Positions 1 to 6,843 of a stretch of 43,327 nt of DNA are shown here, piece after piece. The first letter of the stretch is position 1; each line of letters begins with the position of its first letter. A program made the translations under genes and the position numbers. The notes below the pieces were generated by a model, which saw only the letters and a program-made list of their open reading frames with translations, was not told the DNA's origin and did not search any database. The stretch comes from a virus, in the IMG/VR virus record IMGVR_UViG_3300037117_000306, positions 1 to 43,327 of that record; one strand, 5' to 3'.

Positions 1-234
1 ATGAGCGTGCCCTTCAGCAACTCCGACGCCGAACGCGACGGCTGGGGCGACGACAACTCGGAAGCCGAGCGCGGCGTCGTCCTCGCGGAGATTCATCGCG
101 CAGAAGCCGACAACCTGCTGTTTGCAAAGCGCTGGCGCCAGGTCATGGCCCCGGACAGAGAGCCCTGCGACAAGTTCGAGGCGCTACGCCGCACGGCCCG
201 CGCCGCCCTTGACGACCTGATGGAGGCCCGATGA
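1..234 (+). CDS. Small hypothetical phage protein, 77 aa
   Basis: An acidic, soluble protein of 77 residues that I do not recognise. It begins at the first base of the window, so the true start could lie upstream. Its TGA stop overlaps the ATG of the ERF gene (ATGA, 4 nt), which places it first in the recombination operon and implies translational coupling. The C-terminal half (residues 40-77) looks helical and basic, with an LRRTARAALDDL stretch; no catalytic or metal-binding motif is visible. Coding status rests on GC-rich third positions and the coupling to the next gene. Confidence 0.6.
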   Translation: MSVPFSNSDAERDGWGDDNSEAERGVVLAEIHRAEADNLLFAKRWRQVMAPDREPCDKFEALRRTARAALDDLMEAR

Positions 235-890
235 GCGAGACAGCGACGGTCGAGGCGGAGCCGGAGGTAGCGGTCCCGCAGACACTCAACGAGGCGGTCC
301 TTGCTGTGCAGGCTGAGGCGCTTGATCTTGATCTGCGTCGCGACGGGCAGGCCAAAGAAAAGTCCAAACGGACGGGAGACACACGCACTCGGCGCTACCT
401 GGAGTACCCCAAGCTCCTGCGCCAACTCCAACCGCTGCTGACCGCGAACAAGCTGACCTGGATGACGTTCCCGACCACGACACCCGAGGGACGGCCGGCG
501 CTTGAGTACGAGCTGACGTTCGTCCCAACCGGCGAGTCCAAGGGCGGAACGATGGCGCTCCTGCTGGATCAGCAAACGTCGCAGGCCCAGGGATCAGCCC
601 TCACATATTCTCGGCGCTACGCCCTGCAGAACGTCCTGAACTTGACGCCTGATGGCGACGACGACGGTGAGGCTGCGTCTGCGCCTCCCCGTCCCGCGCC
701 CGCAGACCCCGAGGCCCCGCTTCCCGAGGCGAGCGCCGACGCGATGCTCGAGGCGATTGCGGAGCGCGGACTGTCTGCGACGAAAGTGCTGGAGCGCGCG
801 GGTGCCACCAACGAGACGCTGACGATCGGCGACTCCCGCAAGGTCAAGGCGATCCTTGATGCCCACGACGCCGCGCAGGGTGAGTCATGA
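231..890 (+). CDS. erf: ERF-family single-strand annealing protein
   Basis: A 219-residue single-strand annealing recombinase of the ERF superfamily, which pairs complementary single strands during phage recombination and genome circularisation. Diagnostic for the family is GSALTYSRRYAL (residues 121-132) followed by an acidic run DGDDDGE (141-147), matching the usual GSA-x-TYARRYAL...DDDG signature. The upstream part (55-110) has the expected layout of helix 'YPKLLRQLQPLL' and beta strands. The C-terminal third (150-219) is a Pro/Ala linker plus a small helical domain. It is coupled by ATGA overlaps to the genes on both sides and sits near a Fe-S nuclease, a RuvC-like resolvase and an SSB-like protein, a typical phage recombination set. 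Confidence 0.88.
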   Translation: MSETATVEAEPEVAVPQTLNEAVLAVQAEALDLDLRRDGQAKEKSKRTGDTRTRRYLEYPKLLRQLQPLLTANKLTWMTFPTTTPEGRPALEYELTFVPTGESKGGTMALLLDQQTSQAQGSALTYSRRYALQNVLNLTPDGDDDGEAASAPPRPAPADPEAPLPEASADAMLEAIAERGLSATKVLERAGATNETLTIGDSRKVKAILDAHDAAQGES

Positions 891-1090
891 GCGGGCTCGA
901 TGTCGTGCTGGCGATCTTGCTGTTCGGCGCGGTGCTGATGTTCGCGCTGAGCCTCTGCCAGTCCGTGCCTGCCGACGACGGCGAAGAACCCGAGCCGTGG
1001 GACGACCCGGACTACGAACCCGAATGGGACTGGCCGACGATCTTCGCGGAGGCGGACTTCGATGCTGCACTTGGCGAGGGCCGTCGATGA
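887..1090 (+). CDS. Small single-pass membrane protein, 67 aa
   Basis: Residues 4-24 (LDVVLAILLFGAVLMFALSL) form one clear transmembrane helix close to the N-terminus. The rest is a strongly acidic soluble tail rich in Asp, Glu and Trp (EPEPWDDPDYEPEWDW). It overlaps ERF and the following nuclease gene by 4 nt each. The family is unknown to me. The position inside the recombination operon does not reveal its job; a membrane-anchoring or host-interaction role is only a guess. Confidence 0.6.
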   Translation: MSGLDVVLAILLFGAVLMFALSLCQSVPADDGEEPEPWDDPDYEPEWDWPTIFAEADFDAALGEGRR

Positions 1091-2364
1091 CCTTCGAGCC
1101 GGTGTTCCTCGACGAGCCGCTCGGCGAGCGTGTCTCGATGTCGATGCTCAAGCACTACAACTCGTGCCCGCGGTCCGGCTACCTCTACGCCAAGCACAGG
1201 CGTGCGGGTGTGCAGACGGTCGAGATGGTGCGCGGGTCGGCTGTGCACACGATCAAGGAGCGCTCGACCCGCGCGTGGCTTGACTCTGGCGAACCGACAA
1301 AGCTCTCGCGGGAGACGCGGACCGAGGTCGTAAAGGGAATCGTCGCCGAGGTGTTCCTTGAGTTCCCGGTGCCAATTGAGGAGCACGACTACATCCGCGA
1401 GTCCGCGTATCGGTGGGCCGACCAGTGGCAGTTGTTCGACAATGAGCGAGTCGTCGGGCTGGAGACGCTGTTCGTGCTGGAGGTTGCGGGCTGGGTCGTG
1501 CGGTGCAAGGTGGACTTCGCAAGCGTGCGGACTGACGACACCAAGCACGTTCACATCGAGGACTACAAGAGCGGGAGGGGCGCGCCGCCATTCGACGAGA
1601 TATCCCGCAAGCGGACCAACGGGACGATCGCCGCCAAGAACCTGCAGCTCATCCTCTACATGCTCGCGGTGGTGTTCGGGCGCCCCGTGGAAACGCGGAT
1701 CGCGGATGGCCCCGTTGAGCTTCAGCATGGCGAACGCGCGATTAAACGCCTCGTCGACGACCCACTGACGGTTGAGCGCGTCGGCGAGCAGGTCGCCCGC
1801 GGCTGCCAAGAGGCCAGCGCCGATTTCGTGTTCCCCGGTGTGGAGGACAAAGACGGGCTGATGCTGCGGCGTCCCGTGACGCTGACCCGCCTGGAGATGC
1901 TGGAGTACCTGGAGTCGCTGGAGACGATCGTCAAGCGCCTCGCGGAGTCCGAGCGGACCGGCGACTGGCCGGCAATCGTGAGCGATCCCGGTTGCTCGGA
2001 GTGTCCCTGCTCCGCTGAGTGCCCGATCCCCGCTGAGCTGCGCGACCACGCCGGGACGATCAACACGCCCGAGGAGGCGCGCGAAGCTCTGCAGGTGCGC
2101 TATGTGCGCCAGATGCAGGACCGTGCGCTCGGGCGAGAGTTGCGGAACTTCGTCAAACGCCAGCCCGGATCGCAGCTCGCCTATGCGGGGAACCGCGTGG
2201 CGGAGTTCGCGGTCCGCGAGAGCGAGACCGTGAAGGACAAGGACGGGTTCTACGCCGCGCTGGCTGGCGGGACGCCGCTCGACGAGGCCCGCGAGACCTT
2301 CGTGCGCCTCTCCAAAGGGACGACATTCGTGGAGCGCGAGCTGACCGAGGACGAGATCGCCTGA
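1087..2364 (+). CDS. PD-(D/E)XK nuclease of the RecB/AddB/Cas4 type with Fe-S cysteines
   Basis: A 425-residue nuclease predicted to trim DNA ends during recombination with the ERF protein. RecB-like motifs appear in order: GSAVH with His54, Asp143 in KVDFAS, the Asp159-x-Lys161 pair in EDYKSG, and QLILY (187-191). Four cysteines match the AddB/Cas4 iron-sulfur staple: Cys28 near the N-terminus and Cys303-x2-Cys306-x5-Cys312, with an extra Cys308. The start chosen is the ATG that overlaps the previous stop (ATGA); the same frame stays open further upstream, but that stretch overlaps the preceding gene and is unlikely to be translated. The nuclease call is strong; its partner and polarity are inferred. 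Confidence 0.87.
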   Translation: MTFEPVFLDEPLGERVSMSMLKHYNSCPRSGYLYAKHRRAGVQTVEMVRGSAVHTIKERSTRAWLDSGEPTKLSRETRTEVVKGIVAEVFLEFPVPIEEHDYIRESAYRWADQWQLFDNERVVGLETLFVLEVAGWVVRCKVDFASVRTDDTKHVHIEDYKSGRGAPPFDEISRKRTNGTIAAKNLQLILYMLAVVFGRPVETRIADGPVELQHGERAIKRLVDDPLTVERVGEQVARGCQEASADFVFPGVEDKDGLMLRRPVTLTRLEMLEYLESLETIVKRLAESERTGDWPAIVSDPGCSECPCSAECPIPAELRDHAGTINTPEEAREALQVRYVRQMQDRALGRELRNFVKRQPGSQLAYAGNRVAEFAVRESETVKDKDGFYAALAGGTPLDEARETFVRLSKGTTFVERELTEDEIA

Positions 2365-3299
2365 TGGGCGCCCCGCGGATCGACTGGCCGACCGAGAAGC
2401 GACTCGCCAAGAAGCGAGCCCGCATCCTCACGATGACCAAGCCCGAGGAGGTGAGCGTCGGAGTGTGGCTGTCGGCCTACCTGGAGCTGTTCCCGTCTGA
2501 GCGGTCCGTGAAAGCCGAACGCGAGCACCTGTCGATGCTGCGGACCTTCCGCAACACCCACGGCAAGACCCCCGTGTGCGAGGTGACGCCGCTGCTCGCG
2601 CAGAGCTGGGCGATGGAGCACCCCGGCCAGGTCCGCCACCTGTCCCGCGCATGGCGCAAGGCGGTCATCATGGGCGTGGCGAACGTGAACGTGTGGCGGC
2701 TCGTCACGCTGCCGAGGCGGACCGACGAGCGCCGGCGCCCGCCAACCGAGCTTGAGCTGCGCGGGATCCTCGACCGCTGCCAAGCCCGCGAGGAGACGTG
2801 GTGGCACTCGTTTGCCGACATGATCGAAGTCGCTGCGTACTCGGGCGCGCGCGAGGGCGGCCTGATCGCTCTGAGGCGTTCTGCGGTCGACCTGGGCGCG
2901 GGACGGATGATCCTGACCGAGAAGGGCGGCAAGACCCGCACGGTCGCTCTGTGCGGTCCTGCGCGCGAGGCTATGGAGCGTCGGATGGCCGACGCGTTGC
3001 CGCTGCTTCCACGTCCCGCGCGATGGCTCGTGTTCCGCAACCGCAAACGCTCTGCCCTGTCGGCGTGGACCGTGCAGGAGGCATGGCGGGAGGTGCGCGG
3101 TGACTTCCCGCACGGGTTCCATTCGCTGCGTCACTTCGCCGCAACGTGGATGCAGGCTCGCGGCGTCGATCCGCGGGACGTGGCGATTCAGCTTGGGCAT
3201 GTTGATGCGGAGGGTCGCCCGTACGTGCGCCTGCAGGAGCGCGTGTACGTGCATCCCGATCCCGAGCTGGCGCTGCAGCGGATCGAGGCGGCGGTATGA
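2364..3299 (+). CDS. int: Tyrosine recombinase / phage integrase
   Basis: A 311-residue tyrosine recombinase. An N-terminal SAM-like core-binding domain (about 30-115) precedes the catalytic domain. Visible active-site residues are Arg163 in YSGAREGGLIAL, a beta-hairpin Lys (187 or 190) in EKGGKTR, His253 and Arg256 in HSLRHFAATWM, His279 in LGHVD, and the nucleophile candidate Tyr295 in RVYVHP. The start overlaps the previous stop (TGATG). It probably integrates or resolves the phage genome. Unusually for an integrase, it lies in the middle of the recombination operon with coding sequence on both sides, so no adjacent attP is visible; a resolvase role in dimer resolution is an alternative. 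Confidence 0.88.
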   Translation: MGAPRIDWPTEKRLAKKRARILTMTKPEEVSVGVWLSAYLELFPSERSVKAEREHLSMLRTFRNTHGKTPVCEVTPLLAQSWAMEHPGQVRHLSRAWRKAVIMGVANVNVWRLVTLPRRTDERRRPPTELELRGILDRCQAREETWWHSFADMIEVAAYSGAREGGLIALRRSAVDLGAGRMILTEKGGKTRTVALCGPAREAMERRMADALPLLPRPARWLVFRNRKRSALSAWTVQEAWREVRGDFPHGFHSLRHFAATWMQARGVDPRDVAIQLGHVDAEGRPYVRLQERVYVHPDPELALQRIEAAV

Positions 3300-3601
3300 G
3301 AGGCGAGACGTGTTTTCTCGCGCCGTTCTCCCGCAAACCGTGCGAAGGCGAGCTGCGGAAAATCCACCTCATCGAGAAACAGGCGCTCAAGCGTCGCGGA
3401 CTCGATCCCTGGGATGAGGCGACGTGGGTTTGGGGCTGCGGTGGCGAATGGCCTGGAATCTCCGCTCACCACGGCGAGCTGGACTCGTACAAGCTGCAGA
3501 TTCCCCCCGAGGCGCTGCCGGTGGCGCTCCTCAATTTTGCGCACGAGTTCGGGTTCATCCCTTACTTGGAACGTAGGTTCGGATACGAGCGAGCAGCATG
3601 A
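3296..3601 (+). CDS. Small Cys/His phage protein, HNH-nuclease-like
   Basis: A 101-residue protein with a compact pattern CEGELRKIHLIEKQ (16-29), WGCGGEWPGISAHHGELD (about 46-63) and a C-terminal LP..LLNFAHEFGFIPYLERRFG helix pair. This layout (Cys, His in an alpha helix, Cys-Gly-Cys turn, HH) resembles small HNH-type or NinG-like phage recombination nucleases, and the neighbours (integrase before, RuvC-like resolvase two genes later) fit. I cannot place it in a named family with certainty. It overlaps the integrase and the next small gene by 4 nt. Confidence 0.5.
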   Translation: MRGETCFLAPFSRKPCEGELRKIHLIEKQALKRRGLDPWDEATWVWGCGGEWPGISAHHGELDSYKLQIPPEALPVALLNFAHEFGFIPYLERRFGYERAA

Positions 3602-3771
3602 GGCGTAACTACAAGCTGCGGCCGTGGCATCGCTGGGAGTGCGTGACCCGCTCGCAGAGTGAGCCGATTGCTCTCGGAGGATTTACGTTCCGCTGGGCTG
3701 GGCTGCTGACGAATCGCATCTGCCCTCCCGTCTTCCGGCGGTACTGGCGCATTGAGAGGGTCGAGCGATGA
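3598..3771 (+). CDS. Small basic hypothetical protein, 57 aa
   Basis: A short Arg/Trp-rich protein (Arg and Trp in 'RRNYKLRPWHRWE' and 'FRRYWRIERVER'). Both ends overlap neighbours by 4 nt (ATGA), the arrangement seen throughout this operon, which is the main reason to call it. Its frame is fully open from start to stop. High positive charge suggests nucleic-acid contact, but no fold is recognisable. Confidence 0.5.
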   Translation: MRRNYKLRPWHRWECVTRSQSEPIALGGFTFRWAGLLTNRICPPVFRRYWRIERVER

Positions 3772-4337
3772 GTCGCGGACTCGGCCAAACTGAGCTGCTC
3801 GACGTGAAGCCGTCGCGCCGGCTGATCGTCCCGCCTGAGCATGTGAACTGGTGGGGCGTGGACCCGTCGACTGTGCGGATTGCGCTCGCGACCATCGACC
3901 CGTGCGGGCGCCGCGGCGTCTCCCAGGAAGCGTTCTCTGGCGAACCCGGTGCAGAACGGCTCGCCTCGATCTACACGCGGACCTTCACGCTGGCCGCGCA
4001 GACGTCAGCGATCTTGCCGCCGGGCGTGATCGTCGTCGAGCAGCCGAGCGGAGCACGACCCAACCCGTCGCTCAGCTACGCCGTGGGTGTCATCATCGCG
4101 GCCCTCCACGCTGGCGTTCCGGGTCGTCCGCACGTCGAGATGGTCAGCAGTTCGCGGTGGAAGTCGATCGCCTGCGGGCATGGCGGGATTCGCAAGCCCA
4201 AGCCGACCTCGGGTGAGGAGTACGGAGTCCTGACCTGGGCCCGCGAGCTCGGCTACACGGGCTCAAGCTGGGACGACGCGGATGCGATGGGTGTCGCGGA
4301 GTACGGGCGCCGGACGTTCGCCTTGGAACCCCGATAA
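3768..4337 (+). CDS. RuvC-like Holliday-junction resolvase (RNase H fold)
   Basis: A 189-residue RuvC-like endonuclease that probably cuts four-way junctions produced by the ERF system or during packaging. The acidic active site is laid out as expected: Asp32 in GVDPST after beta-1, Glu91 in VIVVEQPSG, and the Asp cluster 169/170/172 in WDDADAMGVAEY within the last helix. The central part carries the helix region SLSYAVGVIIAAL and a basic loop. It overlaps the preceding gene by ATGA and ends the tightly overlapped part of the operon; after it there is a short gap and an SD-led gene. Confidence 0.82.
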   Translation: MSRGLGQTELLDVKPSRRLIVPPEHVNWWGVDPSTVRIALATIDPCGRRGVSQEAFSGEPGAERLASIYTRTFTLAAQTSAILPPGVIVVEQPSGARPNPSLSYAVGVIIAALHAGVPGRPHVEMVSSSRWKSIACGHGGIRKPKPTSGEEYGVLTWARELGYTGSSWDDADAMGVAEYGRRTFALEPR

Positions 4338-4350
4338 CGAAAGGACAGCG

Positions 4351-4581
4351 ATGCGTCGACGTAAGCAACAGGAGGAGATGGAGATCGCGGTGCATAAGCC
4401 CGCGTGTACGGAGGCCCAGGCACACCGCGCAGCAATCCTCGAGCGCTTCGAGCGGGCTGTGCAGACGCGGGCTCTCGCGATGGCCCTGCTCAACCGCGCA
4501 GAAGGCGCGGGCCGCGAGGCCATTCACGAGCACGACGAGGCCCGCAAGGCACTCCGCCGTGTGGCTGAAGGCGCGATCTGA
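4351..4581 (+). CDS. Small helical hypothetical protein, 76 aa
   Basis: Start is the ATG at 4351, preceded by an SD-like GAAAGGA at about 4339-4345; the upstream in-frame stretch overlaps the resolvase gene and is not needed. The protein is charged and predicted almost entirely alpha-helical (QAHRAAILERFERAVQTRALAMALLNRAEG...), with one Cys. No known family. Its TGA overlaps an ATG (TGATG) of a very short downstream frame that ends in the first of the repeated initiation cassettes. Confidence 0.55.
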   Translation: MRRRKQQEEMEIAVHKPACTEAQAHRAAILERFERAVQTRALAMALLNRAEGAGREAIHEHDEARKALRRVAEGAI

Positions 4582-4637
4582 TGACTGCCCGGCCCTCTCA
4601 GCGAGAAGTGCTCAAGGAGGCGACAGGCGATGACTGA
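4581..4637 (+). CDS. 18-codon coupling frame ending in a repeated RBS cassette
   Basis: The start codon overlaps the preceding stop (TGATG) and the frame ends in VLKEATGDD with a TGA that overlaps the next gene. The last 30 nt are a near copy of the end of the next gene (4797-4827), where the same residues VLKEAT form a C-terminus. I read it as a truncated gene remnant or a translational coupler that carries ribosomes over the SD (AAGGAGG at 4614-4620). A functional peptide is possible but unsupported. Confidence 0.3.
   Translation: MTARPSQREVLKEATGDD
4608..4637 (+). repeat. Translation-initiation cassette A, copy 1
   Basis: GTGCTCAAGGAGGCGAC with a TGACTGA about six bases later recurs at 4798-4827, and its first 16 bases (GTGCTCAAGGAGGCGA) at 5648-5663. 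In each case the repeat is the end of one frame (VLKEA) and the SD of the next gene. Confidence 0.7.
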
Positions 4638-4827
4638 GCGAATCAGCGCGGAGCTAAAGGCGCTGCGAATGATTGAGAGCGCGCTCGACCCGCTCGACAT
4701 TGCCGAACGCGATCGGGTTATCGCCTGGACTGAGGCTCGCTATAAGCCCAATCTCATCAAGATGCTGGCGGAACTTGAGCAGGCAGCTAACCCCTCAGTG
4801 CTCAAGGAGGCGACGAGCGGTGACTGA
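4630..4827 (+). CDS. Small hypothetical protein, 65 aa
   Basis: A helical, charged protein of 65 residues with a strong SD (AAGGAGG, 4614-4620) nine bases before its ATG. Its last codons encode SVLKEATSGD, and the same DNA (GTGCTCAAGGAGGCGAC) doubles as the SD of the next gene. No recognisable fold. The end overlaps the next gene's GTG start by 8 nt. Confidence 0.55.
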   Translation: MTERISAELKALRMIESALDPLDIAERDRVIAWTEARYKPNLIKMLAELEQAANPSVLKEATSGD

Positions 4828-5035
4828 TGGCGAGCGCGTTGCGGCGCGGTTCCACGAGGTCTACGAGCTGCTGGCACCGGACCACGGCTATACGACACGC
4901 CCTGAGAGCGCTGTGATGTGGCAGGACGTGCCGGAGCCGAACCGCTCGCTGATGATCCACGTCTGCGAGTTCCTGCTGCGAGAGCGTTGCATCAAGGTCG
5001 GTCCCGGCCTTCCTGAGAGCTGGAATCCGTCATGA
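4820..5035 (+). CDS. Small phage protein with WxDVP signature, 71 aa
   Basis: The GTG at 4820 is chosen because AAGGAGG (4804-4810) lies nine bases upstream; no ATG fits the frame. The protein contains HEVYELLAPDHGYTT (helix) and MWQDVPEPNRSLMIHVCEFLL (second helix). I have a general memory of small actinophage proteins with a similar W-x-D/E-V-P-x-x-N-R-x-L-M pattern, but no function is known for them. It overlaps the next gene by ATGA. Confidence 0.6.
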   Translation: MTDGERVAARFHEVYELLAPDHGYTTRPESAVMWQDVPEPNRSLMIHVCEFLLRERCIKVGPGLPESWNPS

Positions 5036-5364
5036 CCTCAGACCCCATAGAGCAACGCGGGACAGCTTTGACCCGCCCGACGAGTGCCAAGGCATGGGAT
5101 CTCCGCTCAGCCTGGGCGACGGGTCTGCGCGTCTCAGTGAGCACCGACTTGTTCGACCATGAGCGCATCGAGGGAACGGTCAGCGCCGTCGCGGCGACCG
5201 ATGCTCATGCGCGGATCGCCGGCCTACAGATCCCGCTTGACCGCGTCCTAGCCGTTCACCGCCCCTCACGACTAGGCGACAGCAGCTTCGACCCCAAGCA
5301 GGAACGCTGGCGAGGCCGCACACGCACCTACGAACCTCAGAAGGAGCGCCTGTGGAGCCCATAG
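5032..5364 (+). CDS. Hypothetical phage protein with small beta-domain, 110 aa
   Basis: Coupled to the previous gene (ATGA). Residues 1-6 (MTSDPI) are shared with the protein starting at 5757 because the underlying DNA (ATGACCTCAGACCCCATAG) is duplicated. The middle (LRVSVSTDLFDHERIEGTVSAVAATDAHARIAGLQIPLDRVLAVHRPS) reads as an SH3-like or Sm-like beta barrel, the sort of fold small phage nucleic-acid or protein adaptors use. The C-terminus is basic and rich in Arg and Lys. Function unknown. Confidence 0.55.
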   Translation: MTSDPIEQRGTALTRPTSAKAWDLRSAWATGLRVSVSTDLFDHERIEGTVSAVAATDAHARIAGLQIPLDRVLAVHRPSRLGDSSFDPKQERWRGRTRTYEPQKERLWSP

Positions 5365-5383
5365 AGCAACCGAAGGGAGCGAA

Positions 5384-5674
5384 ATGAGCAAGATCGTGAC
5401 AACCGAGTACGGCACCGTGCGAATCGTTGAGGATGGCCCTGGGCAGCACGCGATCCTTTTGGAAGTACCGGGCTGCGGGAAGATGGAGCGCCTTGGTGAT
5501 GACCAGCTATCGGGCGATTTGTCGGTCAATCACGCGGCGTGGTGCGACTGGGCGATCTACCGCAAGAGCCAGAACGAACCCCCGATTGCCCGCTTTCGAC
5601 TCCTAAAGGAATGCCGTGCATATCTGAATGATCACCCCGAGCTTTGGGTGCTCAAGGAGGCGATGGAGTCATGA
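5384..5674 (+). CDS. Hypothetical protein, 96 aa
   Basis: SD GAAGGGAGCG sits directly before the ATG. The N-terminal half is beta-rich (KIVTTEYGTVRIVEDG..HAILLEVPG), the C-terminal half helical and ends WVLKEAMES. That last stretch is the third copy of the VLKEA / GTGCTCAAGGAGGCGA cassette, which here acts as SD for the next gene. Two Cys and a WCDW patch are present but no recognised metal site. Confidence 0.55.
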   Translation: MSKIVTTEYGTVRIVEDGPGQHAILLEVPGCGKMERLGDDQLSGDLSVNHAAWCDWAIYRKSQNEPPIARFRLLKECRAYLNDHPELWVLKEAMES

Positions 5675-5760
5675 CGCTGCGCCACCGAGTAGCCGAAGGC
5701 GTGTGGGCCGCAAGCCGTGCGCTCAACCGGCTCGCTGAGTGGATCTGGAGGCACGCATGA
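5671..5760 (+). CDS. 29-residue amphipathic peptide gene
   Basis: A very short frame overlapping both neighbours by 4 nt (ATGA at each end) and preceded by the AAGGAGG of the third repeated cassette. The peptide is rich in Arg, Trp and Ala (GVWAASRALNRLAEWIWRHA) and would form one amphipathic helix. The double coupling and good SD argue that it is translated; a membrane-active or coupling role is conjecture. Confidence 0.4.
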   Translation: MTLRHRVAEGVWAASRALNRLAEWIWRHA

Positions 5761-5900
5761 CCTCAGACCCCATAGGCGGCGTTTCACCGACCTTGCGAGA
5801 ACTGAAAGATGAAATCTCCTTCCATCCCAGAAAGGGCACGCCGGAAGCCGAAAGGTCGTACGTGGGTGGCCTGAAATCCAGTGGGACGTCTCATGAGTGA
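5757..5900 (+). CDS. Small hypothetical protein, 47 aa
   Basis: Starts on the TGA of the preceding peptide (ATGA) and begins MTSDPIG like the 5032 gene, owing to a duplicated start region. The remainder (LRELKDEISFHPRKGTPEAERSYVGGLKSS) is unfamiliar. Third positions are less GC-rich than average here. It ends overlapping the ATG of the next gene (ATGAGTGA). Confidence 0.4.
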   Translation: MTSDPIGGVSPTLRELKDEISFHPRKGTPEAERSYVGGLKSSGTSHE

Positions 5901-6174
5901 CGAGTACACGCTCCTAGTCAAATGGCAACGCGGGGACATCTCAACTGCGGAGTACGAGCGGCGGCTGGCGCGTCTGACCGAGCCTGACCCCAACCCAGAG
6001 GAGGCAGTAATGGAGGAGGAGCGGCAGGGCGGCAGCACTGTGACGATCGAGCTTCGCGAGGAGACGGCGGAATGGCTTGAGCGGCAGATGGGCGGCCGTT
6101 CGTTCTCGGAGTCCGAGTCACGCGAGGTCTGGCGCCAGCTTCGCGAAAACCTCTACGAGGAGAAGTTCGCGTGA
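5893..6174 (+). CDS. Hypothetical protein, 93 aa, with possible internal restart
   Basis: Start is the ATG overlapping the previous stop. Residues 1-36 contain VKWQRGDISTAEYERRLARL; residues 40-93 are an acidic helical module (MEEERQGGSTVTIELREETAEWLERQMGG). A perfect SD (GAGGAGG, 5998-6004) and ATG at 6010 lie in frame inside the gene, so a 54-residue shorter product is likely to be made as well or instead. The same cassette recurs inside the next gene. No known domain. Confidence 0.5.
   Translation: MSDEYTLLVKWQRGDISTAEYERRLARLTEPDPNPEEAVMEEERQGGSTVTIELREETAEWLERQMGGRSFSESESREVWRQLRENLYEEKFA
5995..6022 (+). repeat. Translation-initiation cassette B, copy 1
   Basis: CCCAGAGGAGGCAGTAATGG and the following GAGGAG occur again at 6427-6454 with one inserted T. 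Both copies contain a perfect SD and an in-frame ATG within a larger gene. Confidence 0.7.
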
Positions 6175-6202
6175 CACCTCCCAATGATGCGGAGGAGCGG
6201 GC

Positions 6203-6583
6203 GTGAGCGCCTACCACGAGCCGGAGCCTGGCGAATGGATCGAGCCCCGCGAGGACGGCTACAAGATGGCGTGCTGCGACTGCGGGCTGGTTCACAACCT
6301 CGACTTCCGCGTCGAGGACGGCAGGGCGCAGTTCCGCGTGTTCCGCAACAACCGCTCGACGGCGATGGTGCGGCGGCACATGAAAGCTAGGGAGGCACGA
6401 CAGCAGCAGGAATACGAGCCAGCGACCCAGAGGAGGCAGTTAATGGAGGAGGAGTACGAGCGCGTAAAGGCGGCAATTGAAAACCGTGCAGCGGGAGTCT
6501 CGCCGATGATGGCTGTTGCGATGATGAAACCGAAAACACGCCATGCTGGTGCCCTGATTGATCGCTGGTTGAGGGAGTCATGA
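6203..6583 (+). CDS. Zinc-ribbon-like phage protein, 126 aa
   Basis: The GTG at 6203 has an SD (GGAGGAG, 6191-6197). The N-terminal half carries MACCDCGLVHNLDF and FRVFRNNRSTAMVRR, a combination I associate with widespread small phage proteins annotated as zinc-ribbon or hypothetical. Only CCDC is visible as a metal site, so a full zinc knuckle would need a dimer. The C-terminal part (81-126) can be translated separately from ATG 6443, which has its own SD (AGGAGG, 6431-6436). Overlaps the next gene by ATGA. Confidence 0.6.
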   Translation: MSAYHEPEPGEWIEPREDGYKMACCDCGLVHNLDFRVEDGRAQFRVFRNNRSTAMVRRHMKAREARQQQEYEPATQRRQLMEEEYERVKAAIENRAAGVSPMMAVAMMKPKTRHAGALIDRWLRES

Positions 6584-6843
6584 GCGACCAGCGCAACTTT
6601 GAGGAACGCGTGAAGGATCGCATCGAGGGCGAGGGCGGCATCCCTCGGTCCGAAGTCGTCTACTGGCGTTGCTCGCAGACGCCGCTTCCCTTCGTCGGTG
6701 CTCGGGTCACGCTGCCGGATGGTCGTGAAGGCCGCGTACTAACCGCGAAGCCTGCTGACGACAGGCGTGACACGAAGCTGACCGTCCGTACCAACAGGAC
6801 CAACCCCCCTCCCAACCAACCCAACACAGAGGAGGGGCGATGA
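6580..6843 (+). CDS. Hypothetical protein with small beta-barrel, 87 aa
   Basis: The first 25 residues are charged and helical. Residues 38-70 (FVGARVTLPDGREGRVLTAKPADDRRDTKLTVRT) look like a KOW/SH3-like beta barrel. The C-terminus NPPPNQPNTEEGR is encoded by a DNA repeat (CCAACCCAACACAGAGG) that also supplies the SD for the next gene. No recognised family. Confidence 0.5.
   Translation: MSDQRNFEERVKDRIEGEGGIPRSEVVYWRCSQTPLPFVGARVTLPDGREGRVLTAKPADDRRDTKLTVRTNRTNPPPNQPNTEEGR
6812..6836 (+). repeat. Translation-initiation cassette C, copy 1
   Basis: CCAACCCAACACAGAGG occurs here and near 7164-7184 and 7371-7389. In all three it encodes QPNTE and supplies AGAGG as a potential SD for the following start. 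Confidence 0.65.

Noticed and set aside
1012-2049. Long minus-strand frame opposite the Fe-S nuclease gene
   Set aside because: It is a shadow of GC-rich codons; the plus strand shows clear nuclease motifs and the minus product is low-complexity His/Arg/Leu.
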